A stretch of DNA of 64,000 nucleotides from Pseudomonas capsici. GTDB taxonomy: Bacteria; Pseudomonadota; Gammaproteobacteria; Pseudomonadales; Pseudomonadaceae. Under the pieces are notes generated by a model. The model saw nothing but the letters and a program-made list of their open reading frames with translations. It had not been told where the DNA came from and made no database searches. Made by a program: the position numbers and the translations under genes. The stretch covers positions 1 through 64,000 of the forward strand of contig NZ_JAFGZD010000022.1 of assembly GCF_017165765.1 (NCBI RefSeq). The letters are read 5' to 3'. Positions within the stretch are counted from its first letter, which is position 1. Every line of letters starts with the position of its first letter. Below, piece by piece: positions 24,859 to 34,402 of the stretch.

Positions 24859-26114
24859 GCTTTATCTCCTTGAGTGTCACGAGGCAAGCGCAGCTCGGTG
24901 AGCGTGCCGCCCTCTTCATGACGGTAGAGTTTTACCGAGCCCCCGGCGCGGGTGACGCTGGCCTTGCTCAAAAACAGGCCCAGGCCAAAGCCTTTGCCCT
25001 TGGTGGTAAAGAATGGCTTGCCGATCTGCTCGGCAATGGCCAGCGGCACACCCGGGCCGTGGTCACGGATATTGATACAGATTTCCGCACTATCCCAATC
25101 CAGATTCACTTCCAGCCCGTCGGGACAGGCATCGGCGGCATTGTTCAAGAGGTTGAGCAGCGCCTGGGTGAGGTCAGGCGGCGGTGCCAGCATCGGCACA
25201 TCGCCTTTGCCCAGCTGGAAAAAACGATAACTGACCTCAGGGCGCATCAGGTGCCAGCGGTTCAGCGACTCATCCATCCACTGGATCACCGTCTGATCTT
25301 CCACCGCCATGCGCCGGTTGGCTTCAGCAGCGCGCACCAGTTGCTGGAGTGTCTGCTTGCACTGCTTGACCTGTTCCTGCAGGACCGACAGGTCGTCCTG
25401 CAACTCGGGATTACTATGATCCTGACGCATTTCCTTGAGCAGCACGCTCATGGTCGCCAGAGGCGTGCCCAGTTCATGGGCCGCACCTGCGGCCTGGGTC
25501 GCGACGGCCAGCAATTGCTCGTCACGCAGGCCCTCTTCGCGGCGTACCGCTCGCAACTGCTCCTGACGACGCAGCTCTTCGGCCATCTTCGCCGCAAAGA
25601 ACGTGATGACCGAAGCCGCCAGAGCAAAGCTGAGCCACATGCCATAGATCTGCATGTTCTCTCTGGAGATCGGATAGGTTTCCAGCGGATAGGAGCGGTA
25701 CAGAAGCGCGGTATAGAGCGTCAGGGCGATACCGGACAGGATCAGGGAATAGCGCCATGGCAAGGTCACGGCAGCGATGGTCAGCGGCACCAGATAATAG
25801 GAAACGAACGGGTTGGTCGATCCACCGGAGAAGTACAGCAAGGCACTGTGGATGATCAGGTCCAGCGCCAGTTGCAGCGCATACTCCAGCTCCGTGACAG
25901 GCCAGGAGGTACGCAAGCGCACGGCCGTCAGCACGCACAGCGCGACCGAGCAGCCGAGGGTAATCGACAGCGGCAACCAGGGCAGCGGCAGCACATTGAA
26001 CAGCCAGGCAATGCCGACCGAACCGGCTTGCGCAGCCAGCACCAGAGTGCGAATGAACGTCAGGCGCCACAGGTTCTGGCGCGAGGCTGAAAGCATTTGA
26101 ACGGGGGCGAGCAT
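24855..26114 (-). CDS. roxS: RoxS/RegB-type redox sensor histidine kinase
   Basis: 419 aa from ATG 26114, with AGGAG upstream; an open frame runs to 26192 without support. Five to six membrane segments occupy residues about 20-175. GGSTNPF at 97-103 is the quinone-binding GGxxNPF motif of RegB. The phospho-acceptor is His213 in AAGAAHELGTPLA. Cys252 in QVKQCKQTL matches the redox-active cysteine of RegB. The N, G1 and G2 boxes of the ATPase lie near 300-400 (DHGPGVP, GKGFGLGLF). It senses the quinone pool and phosphorylates RoxR. Confidence 0.95.
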   Translation of the reverse strand: MLAPVQMLSASRQNLWRLTFIRTLVLAAQAGSVGIAWLFNVLPLPWLPLSITLGCSVALCVLTAVRLRTSWPVTELEYALQLALDLIIHSALLYFSGGSTNPFVSYYLVPLTIAAVTLPWRYSLILSGIALTLYTALLYRSYPLETYPISRENMQIYGMWLSFALAASVITFFAAKMAEELRRQEQLRAVRREEGLRDEQLLAVATQAAGAAHELGTPLATMSVLLKEMRQDHSNPELQDDLSVLQEQVKQCKQTLQQLVRAAEANRRMAVEDQTVIQWMDESLNRWHLMRPEVSYRFFQLGKGDVPMLAPPPDLTQALLNLLNNAADACPDGLEVNLDWDSAEICINIRDHGPGVPLAIAEQIGKPFFTTKGKGFGLGLFLSKASVTRAGGSVKLYRHEEGGTLTELRLPRDTQGDKA

Positions 26115-26299
26115 GAGCTCTCCTGATGAGCGCTCCAGGCGGATCGAAACGAGTATAACCAAGCGAGAGGCAAAACTGGAAAAGTGCGTCAAAGCGCCAC
26201 AGACACGACTGTCCGGAACCGGAACCGTTGGCTACAGTCATATGGCTTTGCATCAGTCCGACAACCGCCGGATGACGCTTTTATAACAAGGAGTTTCCC

Positions 26300-27013
26300 A
26301 TGTTCAATCTTCGCCCTGTCGCCCTGGTCATCACGCTGGGGATCACGATCCTGGCCTGCGCCCAGGCCATTGCCGAGGAACCCCGTTACAACCAGATTTC
26401 ATTGCGCGCCGAGGTCAATCAGGAAGTCCAGCGCGACCTGATGCTCGTCACGCTCTACAGCGAAGCCCAGAACAGCGATCCGGCAAAGCTCGCGGCGCAG
26501 ATCACCGAAACCCTGAACAAGGCGCTGGGTCAGGCGCGTCAGGTCAAGGACGTGACGATCCGCCAGGGCAGCCGCAACAGCTACCCCATTTACGACGAGA
26601 AAGGCCAGACCATCACTGGCTGGCGTGAGCGCGCCGAACTGCGCCTGGAAAGTGCCGACTTCGCCGCGCTGTCCAAACTGACGGGCGAGTTGCTGACCGA
26701 CCTGAAAATGGGTGGCATGGACTTCTCCATTTCCACACCAACCCGCAAGGCCAGTGAAGATGCCTTGCTCAAGGATGCCGTTACCGCGTTCAAGGCCCGC
26801 GCCCAACTGGTCACCGAGGCTCTGGGTGGCACAGGCTACAAACTGGTGAACCTGAACCTCAATACCTCGGGTTATCCACAGCCGTACCTGCGCGCGCCGG
26901 TCATGATGATGAAAGCCGAACGCGCCGACGCGGCCCCGACACCGGATGTCGAAGCCGGCACCAGCCAGGTCAGCGTTGCAGCCGATGGTGTGATCGAGGT
27001 GCAGATTCCCTGA
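26300..27013 (+). CDS. SIMPL (DUF541) domain exported protein
   Basis: 237 aa, with AAGGAG before the ATG. A signal peptide (VALVITLGITILACAQAIA, cleavage before EEPRYNQIS) is followed by a SIMPL/DUF541 domain at about 28-215 (SLRAEVNQEVQRDLMLVTLYSEAQ). Family members are periplasmic or outer-membrane-associated proteins of poorly known role. It is divergent from roxS, which suggests shared regulation. A homologue stands in this position in P. aeruginosa next to roxSR, as I recall. Confidence 0.85.
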   Translation: MFNLRPVALVITLGITILACAQAIAEEPRYNQISLRAEVNQEVQRDLMLVTLYSEAQNSDPAKLAAQITETLNKALGQARQVKDVTIRQGSRNSYPIYDEKGQTITGWRERAELRLESADFAALSKLTGELLTDLKMGGMDFSISTPTRKASEDALLKDAVTAFKARAQLVTEALGGTGYKLVNLNLNTSGYPQPYLRAPVMMMKAERADAAPTPDVEAGTSQVSVAADGVIEVQIP

Positions 27014-27039
27014 TTGCACAGAACAGACGATCTCTGAGG

Positions 27040-27068
27040 GGGAGCGGAGCGCCACCCGATTCGCTCCC
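27040..27068. terminator. GC-rich hairpin after the SIMPL gene
   Basis: GGGAGCGGA (27040-27048) pairs with TTCGCTCCC (27060-27068) with one G-T pair. No T-run follows. The next 60 bp contain a fragment of a common REP-like sequence (CGCGGCCAAGGCTCCTCCC). Confidence 0.5.
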
Positions 27069-27243
27069 CACAGATACATCCATTCATCGCGGCCAAGGCT
27101 CCTCCCACCTTGTCCGCATCACCTCCCGACACCCCGTGCCCCCCTTGCCCTACAACACTCATCGCCCTGCCTGATTTTCCCCTCCCGTGTAACTCGTAAA
27201 CTCACCTGTAACTTCTAATAACCGTTCAATAAAGGAATCAAGG

Positions 27244-28797
27244 ATGAATCCTCGTACCAGCGCGTCAGTCCACGATCAGCAGAATGAAGACAATACCGGT
27301 GAGGCCCACGAGCCTCTTCCCGTTGCGGCCCGCTTTGAAGCAGGCGAAGGCAGCAAAGACAAGGCCACTCATGGCTCCATCGAAGCCATCCTTGAAACCG
27401 CCGGTTTCAGGAAGGATGAAATACGGGCTATCTATTTCGGTAACTGGTTGCGTGACTACTCGCAACTGCTCGATCCGAAGATAGTCCGCGCCACCACCAT
27501 GCCCAAGAGTTTCCCGGACCTGCTGTCCCGCGAAGCCCTGACCCGCATCGTGGATGTACTGGCGGTGCGGGAGTTCACCGACCTGATGAAAACTGACCGT
27601 TCGCGCTTTATCGTGACGCCAGAAAGGCTGGGGGTTTATCGCCCGAGCGAGCACATCGACAACCCCAGGACCGTGAACCCGAAGCCGGCCAACCCCAAGG
27701 AGCGCGACGCCGACTTCGAGGACTGGGTCAGACCCGACGATCCGGTCTTGCAGGTCGACTTTCAGAGTTCGATGAAACGCTATATCCAGCGCTCGGTTGA
27801 TGCCATGAGCCGTGAGCTGGACATGGCCATGCAGGCTGGCCCCCAATCCACCGATGGTCTGCGGGCATTCGGTTCGGGCCTGCATATCCTCGAAGACTTT
27901 TTCGCCCATTCCAACTTCGTCGAGTTGAGCCTGATAAAACTCGGCTACAGCAGCGTCCTGCCATGGACGTCCGAGGCAGACTGCCGGCATCGGCTGCCTC
28001 TGGTGACCGGCATGTTCGGCGGCAGCGACATCATCGCCAGCCTTGCAGCGCCACTGGGCAAGCTGCTGTTCTCGACGGATGACAAACCCTTCGAGCCTAT
28101 CAAGGCCGGGGAACGCTACGAGCGCGACCAGATCATTCAGATCCTGCTCGGCGAGCACCCCAACGAGCAACTGCTGCAAGGCTATGAAACGTTCCTGACC
28201 ACCCGTGACCAATGGGCGAGCCTGCCGTTCTCCGAACAGGTCGAGCGGTTCTATGCGTTCATCGGTACACCGGGAAGAATCGTCAACAATGCAATCGGCA
28301 CGGCCATGCAAGGCTTGGCCACCTGGTTCGGCAACAGCATCGACGATATCCAGACCACACTGGGCGATGACCCGCACGTCAACGGTTCTACTGACCCATC
28401 GCATTCGCAGCTTGCCAAGGACCATGCCGAACACCCGCTGCACACTCTGTCTGCGCTGCTGGCGGAAAAAGCCGTGCTGCAAGTGGGTCAGGCCATGAAG
28501 GGCCAGTGGTTTGGCAAGAACGACGTGCAACACCCTGCACAACTGGCGGCAAAGTTCCTCGTTCACCCCATGGACAGCAACTGGCAGGACGATCTGGTTC
28601 GCGACTGGGCAAAGCGAAACCCGAGCCTCATAAAACGCGCATCGGTCAAAACCGAGCTGGAGCGTACCCATGAGCAATTGCGAAAAAGCGCAGAAGCAGG
28701 CTTGCGATCATTCAATCAAGAAAGCTCCAGTTTCCTGAATACCTTTTTCGAAAGCACTTCGCTGTCGGACCTGTGGAATAAAATCACCGGCAAGTAA
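27244..28797 (+). CDS. HET-C-related protein
   Basis: 517 aa, hydrophilic at the N-terminus with no signal peptide. The HET-C domain covers most of it: HGSIEAILETAGFRKDEIRAIYFGNWLRDYSQ (about 43-74), REFTDLM, GLHILEDFFAHSNFVEL (about 212-228, with H214, D218, H222 and N224 in a Zn/phospholipase-C-like H-x3-D-x3-H arrangement) and GMFGGSDIIASLAAPLG. HET-C controls heterokaryon incompatibility in fungi, and bacterial homologues exist in P. syringae-type genomes. The activity is unknown; the His/Asp array suggests a metal hydrolase-like site, which is inference. It lies between the SIMPL and dpp genes and has an AAGGA ribosome-binding site. Confidence 0.85.
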   Translation: MNPRTSASVHDQQNEDNTGEAHEPLPVAARFEAGEGSKDKATHGSIEAILETAGFRKDEIRAIYFGNWLRDYSQLLDPKIVRATTMPKSFPDLLSREALTRIVDVLAVREFTDLMKTDRSRFIVTPERLGVYRPSEHIDNPRTVNPKPANPKERDADFEDWVRPDDPVLQVDFQSSMKRYIQRSVDAMSRELDMAMQAGPQSTDGLRAFGSGLHILEDFFAHSNFVELSLIKLGYSSVLPWTSEADCRHRLPLVTGMFGGSDIIASLAAPLGKLLFSTDDKPFEPIKAGERYERDQIIQILLGEHPNEQLLQGYETFLTTRDQWASLPFSEQVERFYAFIGTPGRIVNNAIGTAMQGLATWFGNSIDDIQTTLGDDPHVNGSTDPSHSQLAKDHAEHPLHTLSALLAEKAVLQVGQAMKGQWFGKNDVQHPAQLAAKFLVHPMDSNWQDDLVRDWAKRNPSLIKRASVKTELERTHEQLRKSAEAGLRSFNQESSSFLNTFFESTSLSDLWNKITGK

Positions 28798-28893
28798 GAG
28801 CGTTGTCCGACTCCTGACAAATACGGCACTATCCGCTGTCTATCTGCACGATGATATTCAGAACGGTTATTGCCGCACTTTGCGAGGGGTCTC

Positions 28894-30495
28894 ATGGGAC
28901 ATACGATCTTCAAACCGCTGCTGTTGACTACCGCACTGCTGGCCTGCGCCCCTCTGGCCCAGGCTGCCAGTACCCTGGTGTACTGCTCCGAAGCCAGCCC
29001 GGCCGGTTTCGATCCGAGTCAGTACACCAGCGGTACCGATTTCGATGCCTCGGCCGAAACGGTTTTCAACCGCCTGACCCAGTTCAAGCGCGGTGGTACG
29101 GAAGTGGAGCCAGGGCTGGCGACTCGCTGGGAAGTCTCTGCAGACGGTCTGAGCTACACCTTTCACCTGCGTGAAGGCGTGAAATTCCACATCACCGACT
29201 ACTTCAAGCCGACCCGGGCTTTCGATGCCGACGATGTGCTGTTCACCTTCAATCGACTGCTCGATCCCGAGCAGCCGTTTCGCAAGGCTTATCCTTCCGA
29301 ATCGCCCTACTTCACCGATATGGGCATGAACAAGACCATCAAGAACATTGAAAAGGTCGATGCCCACACCGTCAGGTTCAACCTGAACAATGTCGATGCT
29401 GCGTTCGTGCAGAACCTGGCCATGAGCTTCGCCTCGATCCAGTCCGCCGAATATGCCGCGCAATTGCTCAAGGAAGGCAAGGCTGCCGAACTGAACCAGA
29501 AACCCGTCGGCACAGGTCCTTTCGTCTTCAAGCGCTATCAGAAGGATTCGCAGATCCGTTATGTGGGCAACAAGGATTACTGGAAGCCCGAAGACGTGAA
29601 GATCGACAACCTGATCTTCTCCATCAACAGCGATGCCGCAGTGCGCCTGCAAAAGCTCAAGGCCGGTGAATGCCAGGTCAGCGGCTACCCTCGCCCGCAA
29701 GACATCGAAGAGTTCAAGAAAGACCCGAAGATCAAGGTCCTGAGCCAACCGGGCTTCAACCTGGGCTTCCTGGCCTATAACGTCACACACCCGCCACTGG
29801 ACCAGCTCAAGGTTCGTCAGGCGCTGGACATGGCCATCGACAAGCCGGCCATTATCAAGGCGGTCTACCAGAGCGCCGGGCAACTGGCGCAGAACGCTCT
29901 GCCTCCAGGCCAGTGGAGCTTCGACCCGGACATCAAGGACGCGCCCTACGACCCGACCAAGGCGAAGCAGTTGCTCAAGGAAGCAGGCATCGCGCCGGGC
30001 ACACAGATCAACCTGTGGGCCATGACGGTGCAGCGGGCTTCCAACCCCAACGCACGGATGTCGGCGCAGATGATTCAGTCCGACTGGGACAAGATCGGCA
30101 TCAAGGCCAACATCGTCACTTATGAATGGGGCGAGTACATGAAGCGCTCCCGTGCAGGCGAGCACGATGTGATGATCTACGGCTGGACCGGCGACAACGG
30201 TGACCCCGACAACTGGCTGGGCGTGCTGTACAGCTGTGCGGCGGTCAAGGGCAGCAACTTCGCCAAATGGTGCGATCCGGCCTACGACAAGCTGGTGCAA
30301 CAGGCCAAGGTCACTACCGACCGGGATGAGCGGATCAAGCTGTATAAACAGGCGCAGAAGGTGCTCAAGACACAGGTGCCGATCACCCCGATTGCCAACT
30401 CCAAGGTCTTCCAGCCCATGCGCCAGGAAGTTCAGGACTTCAAGATCAGCCCGTTCGGCCTGACCCCCTTCTATGGCGTCAGCCTGAGCAAATAA
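28894..30495 (+). CDS. Dipeptide ABC transporter substrate-binding protein 1
   Basis: 533 aa from ATG 28894, with GAGGGG upstream. A signal peptide (PLLLTTALLACAPLAQA) precedes ASTLVYCSEASPAGFDP. The LLAC could also be read as a lipobox. The SBP_bac_5 domain fills the rest, with NRLTQFKRGGTEVEPGLA, ADGLSYTFHLREGVKFH, GTGPFVFKRYQKDSQ and GWTGDNGDPDNWLGVLYSC, the typical DppA signature. It is the first of four paralogues that feed one translocator. In P. aeruginosa the corresponding DppA1-5 have overlapping di- and tripeptide specificities. Confidence 0.92.
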   Translation: MGHTIFKPLLLTTALLACAPLAQAASTLVYCSEASPAGFDPSQYTSGTDFDASAETVFNRLTQFKRGGTEVEPGLATRWEVSADGLSYTFHLREGVKFHITDYFKPTRAFDADDVLFTFNRLLDPEQPFRKAYPSESPYFTDMGMNKTIKNIEKVDAHTVRFNLNNVDAAFVQNLAMSFASIQSAEYAAQLLKEGKAAELNQKPVGTGPFVFKRYQKDSQIRYVGNKDYWKPEDVKIDNLIFSINSDAAVRLQKLKAGECQVSGYPRPQDIEEFKKDPKIKVLSQPGFNLGFLAYNVTHPPLDQLKVRQALDMAIDKPAIIKAVYQSAGQLAQNALPPGQWSFDPDIKDAPYDPTKAKQLLKEAGIAPGTQINLWAMTVQRASNPNARMSAQMIQSDWDKIGIKANIVTYEWGEYMKRSRAGEHDVMIYGWTGDNGDPDNWLGVLYSCAAVKGSNFAKWCDPAYDKLVQQAKVTTDRDERIKLYKQAQKVLKTQVPITPIANSKVFQPMRQEVQDFKISPFGLTPFYGVSLSK

Positions 30496-30520
30496 GTCAT
30501 ATACGGTAACAACCCCACAC

Positions 30521-30549
30521 CAACCGGGTGCATTCAACACGCCCGGTTG
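30521..30549 (+). terminator. Hairpin after dipeptide SBP 1
   Basis: CAACCGGG (30521-30528) pairs with CCCGGTTG (30542-30549). No U-tract follows. It may partially terminate or stabilise the SBP 1 mRNA. Confidence 0.5.
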
Positions 30550-30758
30550 CGCGTTTATGGTGCGATAAACGGCAAAATTCCTTTGCGCAAACGATCAACT
30601 GCGCAGAAATTACACTGACGCGACATTCATGTACGCTCGTTCCACTTTTTAGCGCCCCTTTGTCGTCAGCACCTTGCTTCGGGTACGACCCCTGCATAAG
30701 TATCGGATGGATCGGCTCACGAGGTCGTTCCCTCCAAATGACAATAACTGAGGCCTCC

Positions 30759-32381
30759 ATGCTCAAACACGCAGTCATCCCGTTCATCGTCGGCGCAAGC
30801 CTGCTGGCGAGCGCACCCTTCGCTCAGGCGGCATCCAACCTTGTATTCTGCTCGGAAGGCAGCCCGGCGGGCTTCGATCCGGCCCAGTACACCACCGGTA
30901 CCGACTTCGACGCATCGGCAGAAACCCTGTTCAACCGGCTGACCCAGTTCGAGCGTGGGGGTACGGCTGTCGAGCCAGGCCTGGCAACCAGTTGGGATGT
31001 GTCCCCGGACGTGCTGACTTACACCTTCCACCTGCGCAAGGGCGTCAAGTTCCACACCACGCCGTACTTCAAGCCAAGTCGCGACTTCAATGCCGATGAC
31101 GTGCTGTTCACGTTCAACCGCATGATCGACAAGGACCAGCCGTTCCGCAAAGCGGCCCCGACCGAATTCCCGTACTTCACCGACATGGGCATGGACAGCA
31201 ACATCGCCAAGGTCGAGAAAGTCGACGACTACACCGTGAAGTTCGTTCTCAACACCGTCGATGCCGCGTTCATCCAGAACCTGGCCATGTCCTTTGCCTC
31301 GATCCAGTCTGCCGAATACGCCGACCAGTTGCTCAAGGAAGGCAAGGCTGCGGACATCAACAGCAAACCTGTCGGCACGGGCCCGTTCGTCTTCAAGAGC
31401 TACCAGAAAGACTCCAACATCCGCTTCACCGGTAACAAGGATTACTGGAAGCCCGAAGACGTCAAGATCGACAACCTGATCTTCGCCATCACCACCGATC
31501 CCTCGGTACGCATTCAGAAACTCAAGAAGAACGAGTGCCAGATTACCGCCTACCCGCGGCCGGCCGACCTTGAAACGCTCAAGGCGGACAAGAAGCTGAA
31601 AATGCCCGATCAGGCAGGCTTCAACCTGGGTTACATCGCCTACAACGTGATGGACAAGATCAAAGGCAGCGACACACCGAACCCCATGGCGCAACTGAAA
31701 GTTCGCCAGGCTCTGGATATGGCGGTCAACAAGCAGCAGATCATCGACTCGGTCTACCAGGGTGCAGGCCAGCTGGCCGTCAACGCCATGCCGCCGACCC
31801 AGTGGTCTTATGACGACACCATCAAGGACACTCCGTACAACCCCGAGAAAGCCAAGGCCCTGCTCAAGGAAGCCGGTATCAAGGAAGGCACCGAAATTAC
31901 CCTGTGGGCAATGCCGGTCCAGCGTCCTTACAACCCCAACGCCAAGCTGATGGCCGAGATGCTGCAGTCCGACTGGAAGAAGATCGGTATCAACGCAAAA
32001 ATCGTCAGCTACGAATGGGGTGAATACATCAAACGCTCCAAGGGCGGGGAAAACGGCGCCATGCTGATTGGCTGGAGCGGTGACAACGGTGACCCGGACA
32101 ACTGGCTCGGCACCCTGTTCGGCTGCGACGCCATCAATGGCAACAACTTCTCCAAGTGGTGCGACAAGCCTTACGACGCAATCATCAAACAGGCCAAGGC
32201 AACACCTGATCAGGCCAAACGCACCGAGCTGTACAAACAGGCGCAACACCTGCTCAAGGACGCCGTGCCGATGACGCCTATCGCGCACTCCACCGTCTAC
32301 CAGCCGATGAGTAATACCGTTCAGGACTTCAAGATCAGTCCGTTCGGACTGAACTCCTTCTATGGTGTAAGCGTGAAGTAG
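30759..32381 (+). CDS. Dipeptide ABC transporter substrate-binding protein 2
   Basis: 540 aa. The ATG at 30759 has GAGG upstream and gives MLKHAVIPFIVGASLLASAPFAQA, a clean type I signal peptide; the frame is open further upstream to 30528 without support. The mature protein starts ASNLVFCSEGSPAGFDPAQY. It is an SBP_bac_5 protein, closely similar to its neighbours, but carries a small insertion (KIKGSDTPNPMAQ) before LKVRQALDMAVNKQ. The paralogy suggests different peptide preference, not a new function. Confidence 0.9.
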   Translation: MLKHAVIPFIVGASLLASAPFAQAASNLVFCSEGSPAGFDPAQYTTGTDFDASAETLFNRLTQFERGGTAVEPGLATSWDVSPDVLTYTFHLRKGVKFHTTPYFKPSRDFNADDVLFTFNRMIDKDQPFRKAAPTEFPYFTDMGMDSNIAKVEKVDDYTVKFVLNTVDAAFIQNLAMSFASIQSAEYADQLLKEGKAADINSKPVGTGPFVFKSYQKDSNIRFTGNKDYWKPEDVKIDNLIFAITTDPSVRIQKLKKNECQITAYPRPADLETLKADKKLKMPDQAGFNLGYIAYNVMDKIKGSDTPNPMAQLKVRQALDMAVNKQQIIDSVYQGAGQLAVNAMPPTQWSYDDTIKDTPYNPEKAKALLKEAGIKEGTEITLWAMPVQRPYNPNAKLMAEMLQSDWKKIGINAKIVSYEWGEYIKRSKGGENGAMLIGWSGDNGDPDNWLGTLFGCDAINGNNFSKWCDKPYDAIIKQAKATPDQAKRTELYKQAQHLLKDAVPMTPIAHSTVYQPMSNTVQDFKISPFGLNSFYGVSVK

Positions 32382-32390
32382 TAGCAATAC

Positions 32391-32416
32391 GCCTGCGCTG
32401 TTATTGCAGCGCAGGC
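32391..32416 (+). terminator. Hairpin after dipeptide SBP 2
   Basis: GCCTGCGCTG (32391-32400) pairs perfectly with CAGCGCAGGC (32407-32416) around a TTATTG loop. There is no T-run. Confidence 0.65.
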
Positions 32417-32647
32417 AACTGAACGTCGGCCTGAAAAATAAACTCGCCAAGTTGCGTAATTGCAGCTAAAAGCAATTACCTACTTGGTGAAAGTTTTTTT
32501 CCTACAACAACTAGAGCCTGCGAACCTATTTACCGCAAGCGCTGGCCGACATACCGTCGTGGCAGTTTTACTTACTTCAGATATTGTTTTCGGACGCGTC
32601 GTTACATATGAGCGCTATCACTCGCCCGTGGAAGGACAGGAATCCTT

Positions 32648-34246
32648 ATGCGTAAAACAATCGCGATAACATCATTAGTTGGCCTTGGACTACTCAATGC
32701 GGCAACTGCAGCCCAGGCCGCCAGCAGTCTGGTGTTCTGCTCGGAGGCCAGCCCTGCCGGCTTCGATACGGCCCAGTACACCGCAGCAACGGACAACGAT
32801 GCAGCCGAACCCATCTATAACCGCCTGACGGAATTCAAGCCCGGCGACACGACCGTCGTACCGGCCCTGGCCACCAGTTGGGATGTCTCGCCCGATGGTC
32901 TGGTCTACACCTTCCATCTGCGTGAAGGTGTCAAATTCCATAGCAACAAAGACTTCAAGCCAAGTCGCGACTTCAATGCAGACGATGTGGTTTTCACTTT
33001 CAATCGCATGCTCAAGACCGACCACCCGTTTCGCGTGGCGTATCCCACAGAGTTCCCTTATTTCAACGGCATGGGCCTGAACAAGAAGATCAAGTCCATC
33101 GAGAAGAGCGGGCCGCTGACCGTCGTATTCACCCTCAATACCGTCGACGCTGCTTTTATCCAGAACATCGCGATGAACTTCGCCTCGATTCTCTCCGCCG
33201 AATACGCCGAGCAACTGATGGCCAAGGGCGACCCACGGGATATCAACCAGCAACCTATCGGCACTGGCCCGTTTGTGTTCCAGCGCTATCAGAAGGACTC
33301 GCAGATCCGCTACAAAGCCAACAAGGACTACTGGGACCCGAGCCGCGTCAAAGTCGATCAGTTGATTTTCGCCATCAATACCGACGCTTCGGTACGCATG
33401 CAGAAGCTGCGCAAGAACGAATGCCAGGTCACGCTCAACCCGAGGCCCGCCGACCTCGAAGCCCTGAAAGCCGACAAGCAGTTGCAGGTGCTGCAACGTC
33501 CCGGCTTCAACCTGGGCTACATCTCCTACAACGTGCGTCATGAACCGCTGGGCAATCTGCAGGTGCGCCAGGCACTGGACATGGCAGTCAACAAACAGGC
33601 CATCATCAACGCCGTGTATCAGGGCTCCGGGCAACTGGCGGTCAACGCCATGCCACCGACCCAATGGTCTTATGACGACAGCATCAAGGACACGCCTTTC
33701 AACCCGGAAAAAGCCAAAGAGCTGCTGCGGGCAGCTGGGGTCAAGGAAGGTACCGAACTGACGCTGTGGGCCATGCCGGTCCAGCGCCCTTACAACCCCA
33801 ACGCCAAGCTGATGGCCGAAATGCTCCAGTCCGACTGGGCCAAGGTCGGAATCAAGGTCAAGATCGTCAGTTACGAATGGGGCGAGTACCTCAAGCGCAC
33901 CAAGAACGGCGAGCACGATATCTCGCTGATCGGCTGGACAGGTGACAACGGTGACCCGGACAACTGGCTCGGTACGCTCTACAGCTGTGCAGCCATCGGC
34001 GGCAACAACTACTCGATGTGGTGCGACGAGAAATACGACGCCCTGATCAAGGCGGCCATTTCCACCACCGACCGGGAAAAACGTACCGACCTGTACAAGC
34101 AGGCTCAACGCTACCTCAAGGAACAGGTCCCCATCACGCCGGTTGCCCATTCAACGGTCAACCAGCCATTGCGCGCTGAAGTCGAGGGTTTCCACGTAAG
34201 CCCCTTCGGTCGCAACAGCTTCTCGGGCGTCAGCATCAAAGACTGA
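32648..34246 (+). CDS. Dipeptide ABC transporter substrate-binding protein 3
   Basis: 532 aa, ATG with AGGA upstream. A signal peptide (AITSLVGLGLLNAATAAQA) precedes ASSLVFCSEASPAGFDTAQY. It is an SBP_bac_5 protein with the same framework as SBP 1 and 2. The DAAEPIYNRLTEFKPGDTTV segment is shorter by two residues than in the paralogues. It is preceded by a 230-bp gap that could hold a separate promoter. Confidence 0.9.
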   Translation: MRKTIAITSLVGLGLLNAATAAQAASSLVFCSEASPAGFDTAQYTAATDNDAAEPIYNRLTEFKPGDTTVVPALATSWDVSPDGLVYTFHLREGVKFHSNKDFKPSRDFNADDVVFTFNRMLKTDHPFRVAYPTEFPYFNGMGLNKKIKSIEKSGPLTVVFTLNTVDAAFIQNIAMNFASILSAEYAEQLMAKGDPRDINQQPIGTGPFVFQRYQKDSQIRYKANKDYWDPSRVKVDQLIFAINTDASVRMQKLRKNECQVTLNPRPADLEALKADKQLQVLQRPGFNLGYISYNVRHEPLGNLQVRQALDMAVNKQAIINAVYQGSGQLAVNAMPPTQWSYDDSIKDTPFNPEKAKELLRAAGVKEGTELTLWAMPVQRPYNPNAKLMAEMLQSDWAKVGIKVKIVSYEWGEYLKRTKNGEHDISLIGWTGDNGDPDNWLGTLYSCAAIGGNNYSMWCDEKYDALIKAAISTTDREKRTDLYKQAQRYLKEQVPITPVAHSTVNQPLRAEVEGFHVSPFGRNSFSGVSIKD

Positions 34247-34262
34247 TCTTCAATCCCTCTGG

Positions 34263-34297
34263 TTGCATCACTCACGCTCAGACGTCGAGTGATGCAA
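34263..34297 (+). terminator. Hairpin after dipeptide SBP 3
   Basis: TTGCATCACTC (34263-34273) pairs perfectly with GAGTGATGCAA (34287-34297). A second small stem (CCGGGC/CCCGG) follows near 34325-34341. Confidence 0.6.
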
Positions 34298-34402
34298 GCG
34301 GGTGGCCGGACACATAAAAAATACCGGGCCAAAACCCGGCACCACCAAGCCAGACAGAAAAACTGGCGCTTTAAAAAAGAAATAAAAAAGGAGCGGTATC
34401 CC

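Noticed and set aside
23029..24873. 614-codon plus-strand ORF opposite the ABC exporter and roxR
   Set aside because: Covers two well-supported minus-strand genes and has low-complexity Gln/His/Arg composition typical of antisense frames.
28867..30540. 557-codon minus-strand ORF antisense to dipeptide SBP 1
   Set aside because: A high-GC shadow. The plus-strand protein has a signal peptide and family motifs; similar shadow ORFs occur opposite SBP 2 and SBP 3.
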